A stretch of 54,092 bases of DNA, from contig JAEWJS010000019.1 of assembly GCA_023386495.1 (NCBI GenBank), positions 1 through 54,092 on the forward strand. Reading direction: 5' to 3'. The notes below the pieces were generated by a model. It was given only the letters and a program-made list of their open reading frames with translations. It had not been told where the DNA came from and did no database searches. This stretch comes from Bacillota bacterium. Its GTDB lineage: Bacteria > Bacillota > Bacilli > Paenibacillales > Paenibacillaceae. Positions 15,493 to 23,487 of the stretch are shown one piece after another. Position 1 is the stretch's first letter. Each line of letters begins with the position of its first letter. Made by a program: the position numbers and the translations under genes.

Positions 15493-15589
15493 GGTTAATC
15501 GCTACGACAATGGCAACGACCAGTGTTAGCAGCGCGATAAGCAGCGCACCAAAACCGATCATCAACAACAAAGCGTCATTAACCTCCAT
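15482..15589 (-). CDS. Holin-like type I toxin (35 aa), copy 2
   Basis: A 35-residue single-membrane-span peptide: MEVNDALLLMIGFGALLIAL, then LTLVVAIVVAINQKK. The short polar start, the LMxxFGxLxxALLTLV core and the QKK tail fit the putative holin-like toxin (TxpA/BsrG-like) group of Bacillota, which depolarise the membrane or disturb the envelope. The stop lies within the antisense terminator stem. The context is odd: only about a dozen bases separate its start from the oxidoreductase terminator. No toxin promoter or ordinary SD is visible (a GGAGG overlaps codons 1-3), so expression may depend on read-through. An ATG two codons upstream (15595) is an alternative start. Confidence 0.7.
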   Translation of the reverse strand: MEVNDALLLMIGFGALLIALLTLVVAIVVAINQKK

Positions 15590-15601
15590 AGGCATATGAA
15601 G

Positions 15602-15639
15602 CAAAAACAAAGGTCCTGGACACCAATGTCCAGGACCTT
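15602..15639 (-). terminator. Terminator of the zinc-free quinone oxidoreductase gene
   Basis: A perfect 13-bp stem (AAGGTCCTGGACA with TGTCCAGGACCTT) and 4-base loop, then TGTTTTTGC on the minus strand. Confidence 0.9.
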
Positions 15640-15653
15640 CGCATCGCTTACGC

Positions 15654-16586
15654 TTATTCCCGAATCTGAATCGCGATTTTACCCTTGGTATGCTTCGTCT
15701 CGATCTGCGTATGCGCCTGGCGAAGCGCTGCCTCACTGAGCGGAAGGGTATCGCTAAGGTGGACCTGAAGCTTGCGCTCCTTCACCCAGCCCTCGATCTG
15801 CTCCAACTTAACGCGGTTCGGTTCGACTACGACGAATCTGCCATCCACGCCATAAGACCCTGCGATGTCCGCGATGGCTGGCGTGACGATCGATACGATT
15901 CGGCCGCCCTCCCTCAGTACCTTGCCATTCTTCGCTTGATCCAGTCCAACAATGAAATCCAGCACCATATCGATGCCGCTTACGGCCTCGGAGTAGTCAA
16001 CGGCCGTATAATCAATAACTTCATCCGCGCCAAGACCGCGAACAAAGTCATGATTGACCGCACGCGCGGTCGCGATCACGTAAGCGCCGGACAATTTGGC
16101 CATCTGAATGGCGACATGACCGACGCCGCCTGCCCCGCCGTGGATCAGCACGCGCTCGCCTTGCTTCAGCTCCCCGTAACGGAACAACGAATCCCAAGCC
16201 GTCAGCGCAACGGCAGGCAGCGCCCCCGCTTCAATGATACTGACGCGATCGGACAGCTTGGCCAGCTGTGCCTCTTCCGCAGCGGCATATTCGGCATACG
16301 ATCCTGAACTGCTCAAGCCGAATACGCGATCGCCCGGCTTGAATTGCGTAACCGCCGCACCGATATTCCGAACCACGCCTGCGATGTCTAGACCCAGAAC
16401 ATGCGGAAACCGATGGACCGGGAATACCTCCTGCACAAGACCTGCCCGAATGTTGCCGTCGACGGGATTAACCGAGGTCGCATACAGCTCTACAAGCACT
16501 TGCGTATCGCTGCATATGGGCAAGTCGGTCTCCTGTTCGACCAGCACCTCCGGATTCCCGTATTCATGAATCATTATCGCTCGCAT
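15654..16586 (-). CDS. NADPH-dependent quinone oxidoreductase-like MDR protein
   Basis: 310 residues, medium-chain dehydrogenase/reductase fold. The N-terminal GroES-like part (MRAIMIHEYGNPEVL, VEVNPVDGNIRAG-type NPVD motif, HVLGLDIAGVV) lacks the catalytic zinc cysteines, so it belongs to the zinc-free quinone reductase class. The Rossmann NADPH motif is HGGAGGVGHVAIQMAKL (about 147-163). It probably reduces quinones or reactive carbonyls in the cytoplasm. The start is the ATG at 16586 with GGAGGG upstream; a TTG at 16604 overlaps that site. It is divergent from the TetR gene and is likely its target. It ends in a strong terminator. Confidence 0.85.
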   Translation of the reverse strand: MRAIMIHEYGNPEVLVEQETDLPICSDTQVLVELYATSVNPVDGNIRAGLVQEVFPVHRFPHVLGLDIAGVVRNIGAAVTQFKPGDRVFGLSSSGSYAEYAAAEEAQLAKLSDRVSIIEAGALPAVALTAWDSLFRYGELKQGERVLIHGGAGGVGHVAIQMAKLSGAYVIATARAVNHDFVRGLGADEVIDYTAVDYSEAVSGIDMVLDFIVGLDQAKNGKVLREGGRIVSIVTPAIADIAGSYGVDGRFVVVEPNRVKLEQIEGWVKERKLQVHLSDTLPLSEAALRQAHTQIETKHTKGKIAIQIRE

Positions 16587-16625
16587 TCGATTTCCCTCCA
16601 ACATTATTAGTGATCGGATGTTGTC

Positions 16626-16739
16626 TAATGAACAACTGTCGATTACAATTCGATTGTATGTCGGTATCGCGAGCCGTTCAATCGTTAATGTTGCTCGAAC
16701 TGTTCACTAATCAACATCGACAGAACAACTGTTCATTAA
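16626..16739. promoter_or_regulatory. Candidate TetR operators between divergent genes
   Basis: Three copies of a TAATGAACA / TGTTCAYTAA word: 16626-16634 (one orientation), 16701-16710 and 16730-16739 (the other). The outer two sit in larger inverted arms, ACTGTCGAT after the first and ATCGACAG before the last. The symmetric placement over the divergent promoter region is typical of autoregulated TetR pairs. Confidence 0.6.
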
Positions 16740-16759
16740 GAGAAGGAGATCGAATCGAA

Positions 16760-17320
16760 ATGGCCGTAGATCGAAGAATCCTTAAGACGCGAGATGCAAT
16801 CAAGAATGCCTTTTTCGAGCTGATGGCCGAAAAAGACTTCAAGGACATTACGGTGCAGCTTATCGTGGATCGGGCGAATCTGAATCGGGGAACGTTCTAT
16901 CTGCATTACGAGGATAAGTTTCAGCTCTTGGACAAGTGTATCGAGGAACAATTCGCCGCACTGCTTGAGGTTTGCGCATCGCACGGGCATGATCAGACGA
17001 GATTCCCGACCTTCGAATCGATTCTCGCGACCACAGCCTATGTGGAAGAGCATTACTTGTTCTATTCCTCCATGTTGAATAACGAGGGCATGCCTTCATT
17101 CCGCGATCGCATGCACCAGTTAATGGTGAGGGGCATCCATGAACAAGTGAACATGAACGGCAAGAATGCAGGGATGGATAAAGACATGCTCGTACAATTC
17201 ATGGCGTCGGCGATCGTAGGCATCGTGGAATGGTGGATACGCAACCGGATGCCGGTTCCTGCTGCCCAATTGGCGAGACAATTGTGGACACTGCTGGAAA
17301 GAAATGATATTCATAAATAG
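16760..17320 (+). CDS. TetR/AcrR family transcriptional regulator
   Basis: 186 residues. Residues 5-50 form the TetR helix-turn-helix: RRILKTRDAIKNAFFELMAE, DFKDITVQLIVDRANLNRGTFYLHYEDKFQLLDK. The rest is a helical ligand domain with the C-terminal pattern (IVGIVEWWIRNRMPVPAAQLARQLWTLL) of the YcnC/DhaS-like subgroup. It is probably a repressor of its own gene and of the divergent oxidoreductase, released by a reactive or hydrophobic compound. AAGGAG lies 11 bases before the ATG at 16760. The frame is open from 16610, but that part crosses the operator region. Confidence 0.9.
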   Translation: MAVDRRILKTRDAIKNAFFELMAEKDFKDITVQLIVDRANLNRGTFYLHYEDKFQLLDKCIEEQFAALLEVCASHGHDQTRFPTFESILATTAYVEEHYLFYSSMLNNEGMPSFRDRMHQLMVRGIHEQVNMNGKNAGMDKDMLVQFMASAIVGIVEWWIRNRMPVPAAQLARQLWTLLERNDIHK

Positions 17321-17365
17321 TAACACACAATTTTCATAATCTATCTTCCTATTACAGGATTTCTA

Positions 17366-17395
17366 TTTACAATATCTTTGTAAAATCTATACAAT
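17366..17395 (+). promoter_or_regulatory. Possible promoter of the GGDEF gene
   Basis: TTTACA, an 18-bp spacer and TACAAT in an AT-rich stretch, 115 bases before the start codon. Confidence 0.45.
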
Positions 17396-17509
17396 AGGGA
17401 TGAGATGGATAGCCCTGCATTCTAGCACATCCATACTGCATCTGCAGCACATGAATGTACACGGCACTACCTATCAGACAGAAGATTCCAACAGAAGGTG
17501 CGTGATGAT

Positions 17510-20074
17510 GTGAGCAGGAATATCGGTATCCTTATCCAGCATATCGATGGGTTTTACTTTGGCGATATTCTATGGGGAATCTCGCAGGAGGCAGCTTCTC
17601 TCAGCGTGAACCTGATGGCGATCGAGACCGGCATGCACGACAAGGACGGCAGGCGCAAGCCGTATACCGCGCGAATCGCGTGGGAGCAGGTGGATGTCTG
17701 GATCGTCGTCGGCGATGCCGTGGACGCGGCCTATATGCAGGAGCTGGCGGGCCTCGGCAAACCGATCGTTACCGTATCGAACCGTTTCGAGGACGTGCCG
17801 GCTTCGGTCGTCATCTGCGATAACCGCGGCGGCGCTTACCAATCGACGAAGCACCTCATCGATCTGGGACACAGCAGGCTCGCGTTTGTCGGCAACCTGA
17901 CCAATCTCGATTTTCAAGAACGCTATGAGGGCTATAAGGAAGCATTGGCCGATGCGGGCATTCCTTATGACGCGTCCCTCGTATATAACGTAGGATGGGG
18001 AGAGTCCTCCGCCGCACGGATGCTGGAGGACAAGCTGCCGTTCACCGCTGTCGTGGCTGCGGCGGACTTCCTCATCCCTGACTTGATCACCAACTTCCAA
18101 CAAGCTGGCATCAACGTGCCAGCCGATATCGCGATCGTCGGATACGATGACAGCGGAACGGCCCGCAAGTCGTCGCCCTCGATTACATCGGTCAGACAGC
18201 CTGTCATCGATCTTGGCGCTGCCGCGATGCGAAGGGCGGCCGAGCTGCTAGACAACCCGCAGCTTGAGCCGTCCGTTCAGACGCTCGGGGCGAGAATCAT
18301 CGTGAGGGAGTCCTGCGGAAGCGGGTTCGTCGATCCGGAAGGCTCCACGAATGATCAGCTGCTGAACTGGAGTCTGCAGGACGATGAGCTGGAGCAGTAT
18401 ATCGAAGCCCACTATCAGCTTAGTCTAGCCGTTCTGGAACATACAAGCTTCGAATGGCTGCGATTCACGAACCAGCATTGGGGCTGCGTCGGACTGTACA
18501 ACACGGTAGCTGCGGATCAAGACCGCTATCTCGTCGTGGACCGCGTATTCAGCGCCAAGCGGGATCCGCTGCCGGAGCTCGGGGACCGCTTCGCCGAAGA
18601 GCGCTTCCCGATCGTGCCGCCCATGCGATGCTCGCCGGATCACGTGGATCTGATGGTCATCCAGAACGTGCACTCCGAGCTGCACATCTGGGGGTTCGTT
18701 GCGACGATCGGGCCGATCAACAAGCGTCTGCTGCTAAGCTATGATATCCGGCAGCTGCCGGCATTGATCGGGACGATCAACGAACGGCGGGTGCTCTTGA
18801 CGGAGCTGCAGCAGCGGGAGGCCCATAATGCGGCGCTTGTCGAGAAGCTTGAGATCGTCTCGCGCACGTCGAATGACGGCGTCTTCGAGCTGAATATCAT
18901 GACCGGCGAGCTGCAATGGATCAGCGGAATCGCGCATATTTTGCACAGCAGGGCAGAGGAACTCCCAGCAACCAACGCCGAGTATGAGCAATTGATTCAT
19001 CCGGAGGACCAAGCCCGTTATGCGAAGGCTTGGAAATCGCATTATTTTGACGGACATAAGTTCGAAGTAGAGTATCGGATTCGAAGCCGCCGCGAATATC
19101 GCTGGGTATTGTCCACCGGGGAAGTTTTGCGCGGTCCGGGAGGGAGCGCTACCCGGTTCATCGGCTCCATTACGGACATTCATTCGCGCAAGCAAGCCGA
19201 AGAAGCCGTCCTTGAGTCCGGACGCAAGTATCGCGACTTCTTCCTGAATACGCCGGTCATGATCGTGTCGCTGAACGACCGCTTCGAAATTATGGATGCC
19301 AATCCCTATTGGCTGAAGGAAATGGATTACGAGGATAGGGAAGTCATCGGCAGGCGGTGCGACGAATTCCTGACGCCGCAATCGCAGGAGCAATGGCTGC
19401 GCTATTGGCATGAGCAAGCGGATGATGCGGACGCCATGGCCGATCTGGAGCTGCAGTGGATCACCAAATACGGACGAATCATTGACGGGTTGGTCAACTC
19501 TCAGCGCTACAATGATGCCGGTCAGCGCCTGACTTACTTGACCGTGCGGAACATAACGGAGAGAAAGCGGGCAGAGAAGCAAATCCACCATATCGCTTAC
19601 CATGACGAGCTGACAGGCCTCCCGAACCGCCGTTACTTCTATGAAGAGCTCGGCAGCCTGGTCGGTAAGCAGGGCGAGCATGCGGTCCGTGCCGCATTGA
19701 TGGTGGTCGATGTGGACCACTTCAAATCCGTTAACGACACATACGGCCACAATGCCGGCGATAAGCTGCTGCGGCATGTGGCGCAAATTCTGCTGGACGT
19801 CGTCGCGGCACAGGGACTTGCGGCACGGATCGGCGGCGACGAATTCATGGTGCTGCTGCAATACGAGCTGGAAGAAGAGGTTGACCGCATAGCGGAAGAG
19901 ATTATTCACCGCATGAAGGTGCCGATGCCATACGGCGAGCATGCGATCCAAGCGACGGTCAGCATTGGGGTCGGCATGTATCCGTCGCATGGGTCGGATA
20001 TCGAGACGCTGATTAAGACTGCGGATACTGCGATGTACCAAGCGAAAAAGACCGGGGGCAACCGGTGGAGTTGA
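17510..20074 (+). CDS. LacI-type sensor / PAS / GGDEF diguanylate cyclase
   Basis: 854 residues from GTG 17510 (AGAAGGTG about 10 bases upstream). Residues 1-275 form a LacI/GalR-type periplasmic-binding fold without the helix-turn-helix: IGILIQHIDGFYFGDILWGI, TVSNRFEDVPASVVICDN, HLIDLGHSRLAFVG and IAIVGYDDSGTARKSSPSIT. A linker region (about 280-440) follows, then two PAS domains (about 440-570 with a PAC segment FEVEYRIRSRREYRWVLSTG; about 575-685). A GGDEF domain ends the protein, with intact GGDEF at 775-779 and HDELTGLPNRR. No RxxD inhibitory site precedes it. No membrane segment or signal peptide is seen, so a cytoplasmic ligand would set c-di-GMP synthesis. The ligand is unknown. Confidence 0.9.
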   Translation: MSRNIGILIQHIDGFYFGDILWGISQEAASLSVNLMAIETGMHDKDGRRKPYTARIAWEQVDVWIVVGDAVDAAYMQELAGLGKPIVTVSNRFEDVPASVVICDNRGGAYQSTKHLIDLGHSRLAFVGNLTNLDFQERYEGYKEALADAGIPYDASLVYNVGWGESSAARMLEDKLPFTAVVAAADFLIPDLITNFQQAGINVPADIAIVGYDDSGTARKSSPSITSVRQPVIDLGAAAMRRAAELLDNPQLEPSVQTLGARIIVRESCGSGFVDPEGSTNDQLLNWSLQDDELEQYIEAHYQLSLAVLEHTSFEWLRFTNQHWGCVGLYNTVAADQDRYLVVDRVFSAKRDPLPELGDRFAEERFPIVPPMRCSPDHVDLMVIQNVHSELHIWGFVATIGPINKRLLLSYDIRQLPALIGTINERRVLLTELQQREAHNAALVEKLEIVSRTSNDGVFELNIMTGELQWISGIAHILHSRAEELPATNAEYEQLIHPEDQARYAKAWKSHYFDGHKFEVEYRIRSRREYRWVLSTGEVLRGPGGSATRFIGSITDIHSRKQAEEAVLESGRKYRDFFLNTPVMIVSLNDRFEIMDANPYWLKEMDYEDREVIGRRCDEFLTPQSQEQWLRYWHEQADDADAMADLELQWITKYGRIIDGLVNSQRYNDAGQRLTYLTVRNITERKRAEKQIHHIAYHDELTGLPNRRYFYEELGSLVGKQGEHAVRAALMVVDVDHFKSVNDTYGHNAGDKLLRHVAQILLDVVAAQGLAARIGGDEFMVLLQYELEEEVDRIAEEIIHRMKVPMPYGEHAIQATVSIGVGMYPSHGSDIETLIKTADTAMYQAKKTGGNRWS

Positions 20075-20090
20075 CGAGTAACGATCCGAA

Positions 20091-20129
20091 TAGCTTCCCT
20101 CTCCGAATGCGAGAGAGGGGAGCTTTTTT
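20091..20129 (+). terminator. Terminator of the GGDEF gene
   Basis: AGCTTCCCTCTC pairs with GAGAGAGGGGAGCT over a 7-base loop, followed by six T. Confidence 0.9.
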
Positions 20130-20163
20130 CATGTCCGAAATGTGATTTTCCGCACGGTGCGTA

Positions 20164-20209
20164 GTTTTCAACAATTTGATTCGTTCATAGTGAACGAGCA
20201 AATGAAAAC
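20164..20209. promoter_or_regulatory. 46-bp dyad upstream of esterase 1
   Basis: Nested inverted arms GTTTTCA/TGAAAAC, ATTTG/CAAAT and TTCGTTCA/TGAACGA surround a TAG centre, with only small bulges. No T-run follows, so it is more likely an operator or an mRNA 5' structure than a terminator. It lies 72 bases before the esterase start. Confidence 0.6.
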
Positions 20210-20280
20210 CGTCGGGTGCTAGACTTAAAGGAAGCATGCAAGCGGTATCGCGCTCAGCACAGCAGAAAGGAGAGAACAGG

Positions 20281-21705
20281 ATGAGCAAACGCATTGTTGA
20301 TAGCGCTTACGGGACATTGCGGGGAGAAATGAACGGCGAGATCAGCGTGTGGAAGGGCATTCCGTACGCGAAGCCGCCGGTTGGAGACAACCGTTATCGA
20401 CCGCCGCAAAGGCCGGACAGCTGGTCAGGCATACGCGAAGCAACGCAATTCGGACCGTCAGCCATCCAGCCATTCGCCAGCGGAGAGACGAGTGAAGATT
20501 GCCTCTATCTGAATGTGTGGTCGCCTGGGGCGGACAGCAGGCGAAGACCTGTCATGGTATGGTTTCACGGCGGGGGCTTCACGGTGGGCTCCGGCTCCGA
20601 TCCGGTATTCGACGGCACCTCATTCGCGAGCGAGGGCGATGTCGTCGTCGTAACCGTGAATTACCGATTAGGCATAATGGGCTTCCTCTACTTAGATGAG
20701 GCAGGTGGAGATGCTTATGCCGCCTCCGGCAACTACGGCATTCTGGATCAGATCGCGGCGCTCGAATGGGTGAGAGCTAATATTGAAGCGTTCGGGGGCG
20801 ACCCTGACCGGATCACGATATTCGGCGAGTCTGCCGGCGCAAGAAGCGTCGGACTGCTGCTCTCGCTGCCGCAAGCGGAAGGTCTGTTCCACCAAGCCAT
20901 CATCCAGAGCGGCATGATTACGACGTACCGCAGCAGGCAGGACGCGGTACGCATCACGGACGACGTGCTGAAGAAGCTCGGGATCGGGAGGCAAGAGCTA
21001 AGCAAGCTGCGGGAACGAACCGCCGCCGAGCTCTTGGCTGCCGCTCCTCCATTCGGACCGCATGTGGGGCTGGAGCCTACGATCGACGGGAACTTCCTTC
21101 CCGACCTGCCGCTGGCTCGCATCGCCGAAGGCTGCGCGAAGCATATCCCGATCATGATCGGGACGAATCGCCATGAGATTATGCCGGGGTTCGATCCGAG
21201 ATGGAGAGAGAAGACGGATGAGGAGCTCATGCATATTTTCGCGGAGCGTGTCGGCCCTTCATTCGAGAACGCCTCTTCGTTCTATCTCGATAAGTATGCG
21301 GGCGAACCTAGCCTTCAGCATCGGCTTGCCCATCTGCTGACGTATCGCGACTTCGTCGTCCCTGCCGTCCAATTGGCGGAGGTTCAAGATAGCTATCGCG
21401 CGAAAACGTGGGTCTACCGATTCGATTATGAATCGAACGGGTTCGCCACGCACGGCCTCGAATTGCCGTTCGTGTTCCACAATCTTCGCGCCCCGTCTGC
21501 GGAGCGGATTACCGGTGACTTCGCGTCCAAGGAGCTGCTGGCAGACAAGATGCATCAAGCTTGGATCGCATTCGCGAGAACGGGGAGTCCGGGTTGGCCT
21601 TCGTACACCGCGGAGAAGCGGGAGACGATGATTTTCGATATAGAAAGCGGGGTTGAACAGGATCCTCTAAGCGATGAACGACAGATGTGGGCAACGTGCA
21701 AGTAA
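20281..21705 (+). CDS. Type-B carboxylesterase 1
   Basis: 474 residues, pnbA/cholinesterase-type alpha/beta hydrolase that should cleave carboxylic esters in the cytoplasm (no signal peptide). Motifs: GIPYAKPPVG, SEDCLYLNVW, oxyanion HGGGF (about 96-100), nucleophile Ser185 in FGESAGARS and catalytic His391 in THGLELPFVF. The start is ATG 20281 with AAAGGAG upstream. It is closely similar along its length to the second esterase at 38337, so the pair arose by duplication. It is cotranscribed with the following solute-binding lipoprotein (43-bp gap). This coupling suggests that imported esters are its substrates. Confidence 0.92.
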   Translation: MSKRIVDSAYGTLRGEMNGEISVWKGIPYAKPPVGDNRYRPPQRPDSWSGIREATQFGPSAIQPFASGETSEDCLYLNVWSPGADSRRRPVMVWFHGGGFTVGSGSDPVFDGTSFASEGDVVVVTVNYRLGIMGFLYLDEAGGDAYAASGNYGILDQIAALEWVRANIEAFGGDPDRITIFGESAGARSVGLLLSLPQAEGLFHQAIIQSGMITTYRSRQDAVRITDDVLKKLGIGRQELSKLRERTAAELLAAAPPFGPHVGLEPTIDGNFLPDLPLARIAEGCAKHIPIMIGTNRHEIMPGFDPRWREKTDEELMHIFAERVGPSFENASSFYLDKYAGEPSLQHRLAHLLTYRDFVVPAVQLAEVQDSYRAKTWVYRFDYESNGFATHGLELPFVFHNLRAPSAERITGDFASKELLADKMHQAWIAFARTGSPGWPSYTAEKRETMIFDIESGVEQDPLSDERQMWATCK

Positions 21706-21748
21706 CCTCCTTGTCAGGCACATAAATTTCATTAGGGGGATGCGAACA

Positions 21749-23413
21749 ATGAAGACGAAATCGACTGCCATGATTCTGCTTGCATTCATGCTCGTGATCA
21801 GCGTGATCGGTGCGGCATGCAGCAACGCCGGATCAAACAACAATGGCGAGCAGGTGACGAATAACGCGAAGAACAACGGGGAAGCGAGCAGCAATCCATC
21901 GAACGACACGGCAACGAATACGGCTAACAATGACGGAGCGACGGATGCGGCTTCGGACAAACAGGGAGGCACGCTGCGTCTCGTACTGGGGGGCGACCCG
22001 ACGATTATCGGCTATAATCCCGGCATTCGCTCGATCAACGACTACATGGTCAGCCATACGGCATTGGAGACGTTGGCGCGCTATAACGCGAACAGCGAGC
22101 TCGAGCCGCTGCTGGCCGACAGCTGGGAAGCCGATGCGGCGGCCAAGACGATTACGATTAAGTTGAAAGCCGGCATTACGTTCTCCGACGGATCGGCGTT
22201 CAATGCCGAAGCCGTCCGCTGGAACTTGGAAGAATACCGCTTGGCGAAGAAACCGATCTTCAACGAGAAGGACACAGAGACAATCGAGACAGTCGACGAT
22301 ACCACGGTGAAAATAGCGCTGCATACCTGGGACATCGGCTTGCTGGATGCCATTCTCCTCATTCCGATGACGTCGCAGAAGGCGTTCGAAGAGCATGGCA
22401 AGGAATGGGCGGAGCAGAACCCTGTCGGAACGGGGCCCTTCGTCTTGGAGGCGTGGAATCGCTCGGTCAAAGTAACGTTCAAGAAGAACGAGAACTATTG
22501 GCAAGAGGGCCTGCCTTACCTCGATGCCGTAGAGTGGCATATTATCGGCGATCCGACTACGGCGTCCGCTTCGCTGCAAGCCGGCGAAGTCGATGCCCTA
22601 TACAACACGTCGGCGCAGATTGCCAATGAGTTGAAAGGGAACTTCAACGTGCTGCAGCTCGAGAATGCCAACGGCGCGGCCGGACCGACGATCTATATTG
22701 CCGGGGACAATCCCGATTCGCCTTGGGCGAACGCCAAAGTGCGCCAGGCGCTCTCGTACGCGATCGATCGGGAAGCGCTCGCTAACACGCTGACCTTCGG
22801 GTACGGCATTGCGACCAACCAGTACAGCATTCCCGGCACGTGGTCGTATAACGACAACGTCAAGGCGAGCTATGATCCCGCGAAAGCGAAGCAGCTGTTG
22901 GCAGAAGCCGGGTATGCCGACGGCTTCGAAACCGAGCTGACGATGGATAACATTCCGGACAACACCCAACTGTACACGGCCGTTCAAGCGTACTTGGCGG
23001 AAGTCGGCATCAAGGTGAAGCTGAATCCGAAGGATGCCGCCGCATTCCGGGAAATTACCGGTCCCGAAGGCAAATGGGAGGGGCTGATCGGGTACTTGTT
23101 CCGCGTGGATGCCGACCCGTCTTCGAACATGATTCGCAACTTGGCGACATTCGGCACGAACACGAAGAGCACGGCAGATGTCGCGGAATTCGACGAGCTG
23201 CTGCGGCAATCGCGCGGCGCAGCCGACGCGAAAGCGAAGCAAGATTTCGCTCATCAGCTGCAGCTTATGGCCTTCGAGCAGCATGCGCTCGCGGTTCCTC
23301 TATACGTTACGCCTCCTACCTCGGTGACAGGCAAGCATGTGCATGATACAGGGCTCGTAGGGACGTATCTGATCAATTGGACGCCTGAGAAGGCTTGGCT
23401 AGAGAAGAAATAG
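21749..23413 (+). CDS. ABC transporter solute-binding lipoprotein 1 (SBP_bac_5)
   Basis: 554 residues. Signal peptide with hydrophobic MILLAFMLVISVIG and lipobox-like GAACS, then an Asn/Ser/Asp-rich linker, so it is anchored outside the membrane. The body is the family 5 (dipeptide/oligopeptide/nickel) binding fold: LEPLLADSWEADAAAKTITIKLKAG-type segment, FNAEAVRWNLE, NPVGTGPFVLEAWNRSVKVTFKKNENYW and KVRQALSYAIDREAL. It lies after esterase 1, with no permease genes next to it. It probably delivers to the transporter at 31392-35365. The start ATG 21749 is preceded by AGGGGG. Substrate unknown. Confidence 0.9.
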   Translation: MKTKSTAMILLAFMLVISVIGAACSNAGSNNNGEQVTNNAKNNGEASSNPSNDTATNTANNDGATDAASDKQGGTLRLVLGGDPTIIGYNPGIRSINDYMVSHTALETLARYNANSELEPLLADSWEADAAAKTITIKLKAGITFSDGSAFNAEAVRWNLEEYRLAKKPIFNEKDTETIETVDDTTVKIALHTWDIGLLDAILLIPMTSQKAFEEHGKEWAEQNPVGTGPFVLEAWNRSVKVTFKKNENYWQEGLPYLDAVEWHIIGDPTTASASLQAGEVDALYNTSAQIANELKGNFNVLQLENANGAAGPTIYIAGDNPDSPWANAKVRQALSYAIDREALANTLTFGYGIATNQYSIPGTWSYNDNVKASYDPAKAKQLLAEAGYADGFETELTMDNIPDNTQLYTAVQAYLAEVGIKVKLNPKDAAAFREITGPEGKWEGLIGYLFRVDADPSSNMIRNLATFGTNTKSTADVAEFDELLRQSRGAADAKAKQDFAHQLQLMAFEQHALAVPLYVTPPTSVTGKHVHDTGLVGTYLINWTPEKAWLEKK

Positions 23414-23438
23414 ATAGCTGCCGACCGGCAAGTAAATA

Positions 23439-23475
23439 GGCCAACCTGAACGTTAAACGTTCCGGTTGGCCTTCA
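23439..23475. terminator. Bidirectional terminator between SBP1 and the gentisate operon
   Basis: GGCCAACC-GAACG pairs with CGTT-CGGTTGGCC around TTAAA. It lies between converging genes; T-rich sequence on either side is moderate. Confidence 0.75.
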
Positions 23476-23487
23476 CTTGTCTACGCG

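Larger units (their letters stand above)
15104..15589. repeat. Tandem duplication of a type I toxin-antitoxin unit
   Basis: Two direct copies about 253 bp apart (15104-15336 and 15358-15589) share the antisense-RNA region, its terminator and the toxin frame, with scattered substitutions. The junction lies at a shared CTGCTTG word, where the first copy's toxin start is lost. Confidence 0.85.

Noticed and set aside
15482..15736. 84-codon version of the toxin 2 frame
   Set aside because: The extra N-terminal part translates a terminator hairpin and the end of the oxidoreductase gene. The 35-aa form fits the toxin family.
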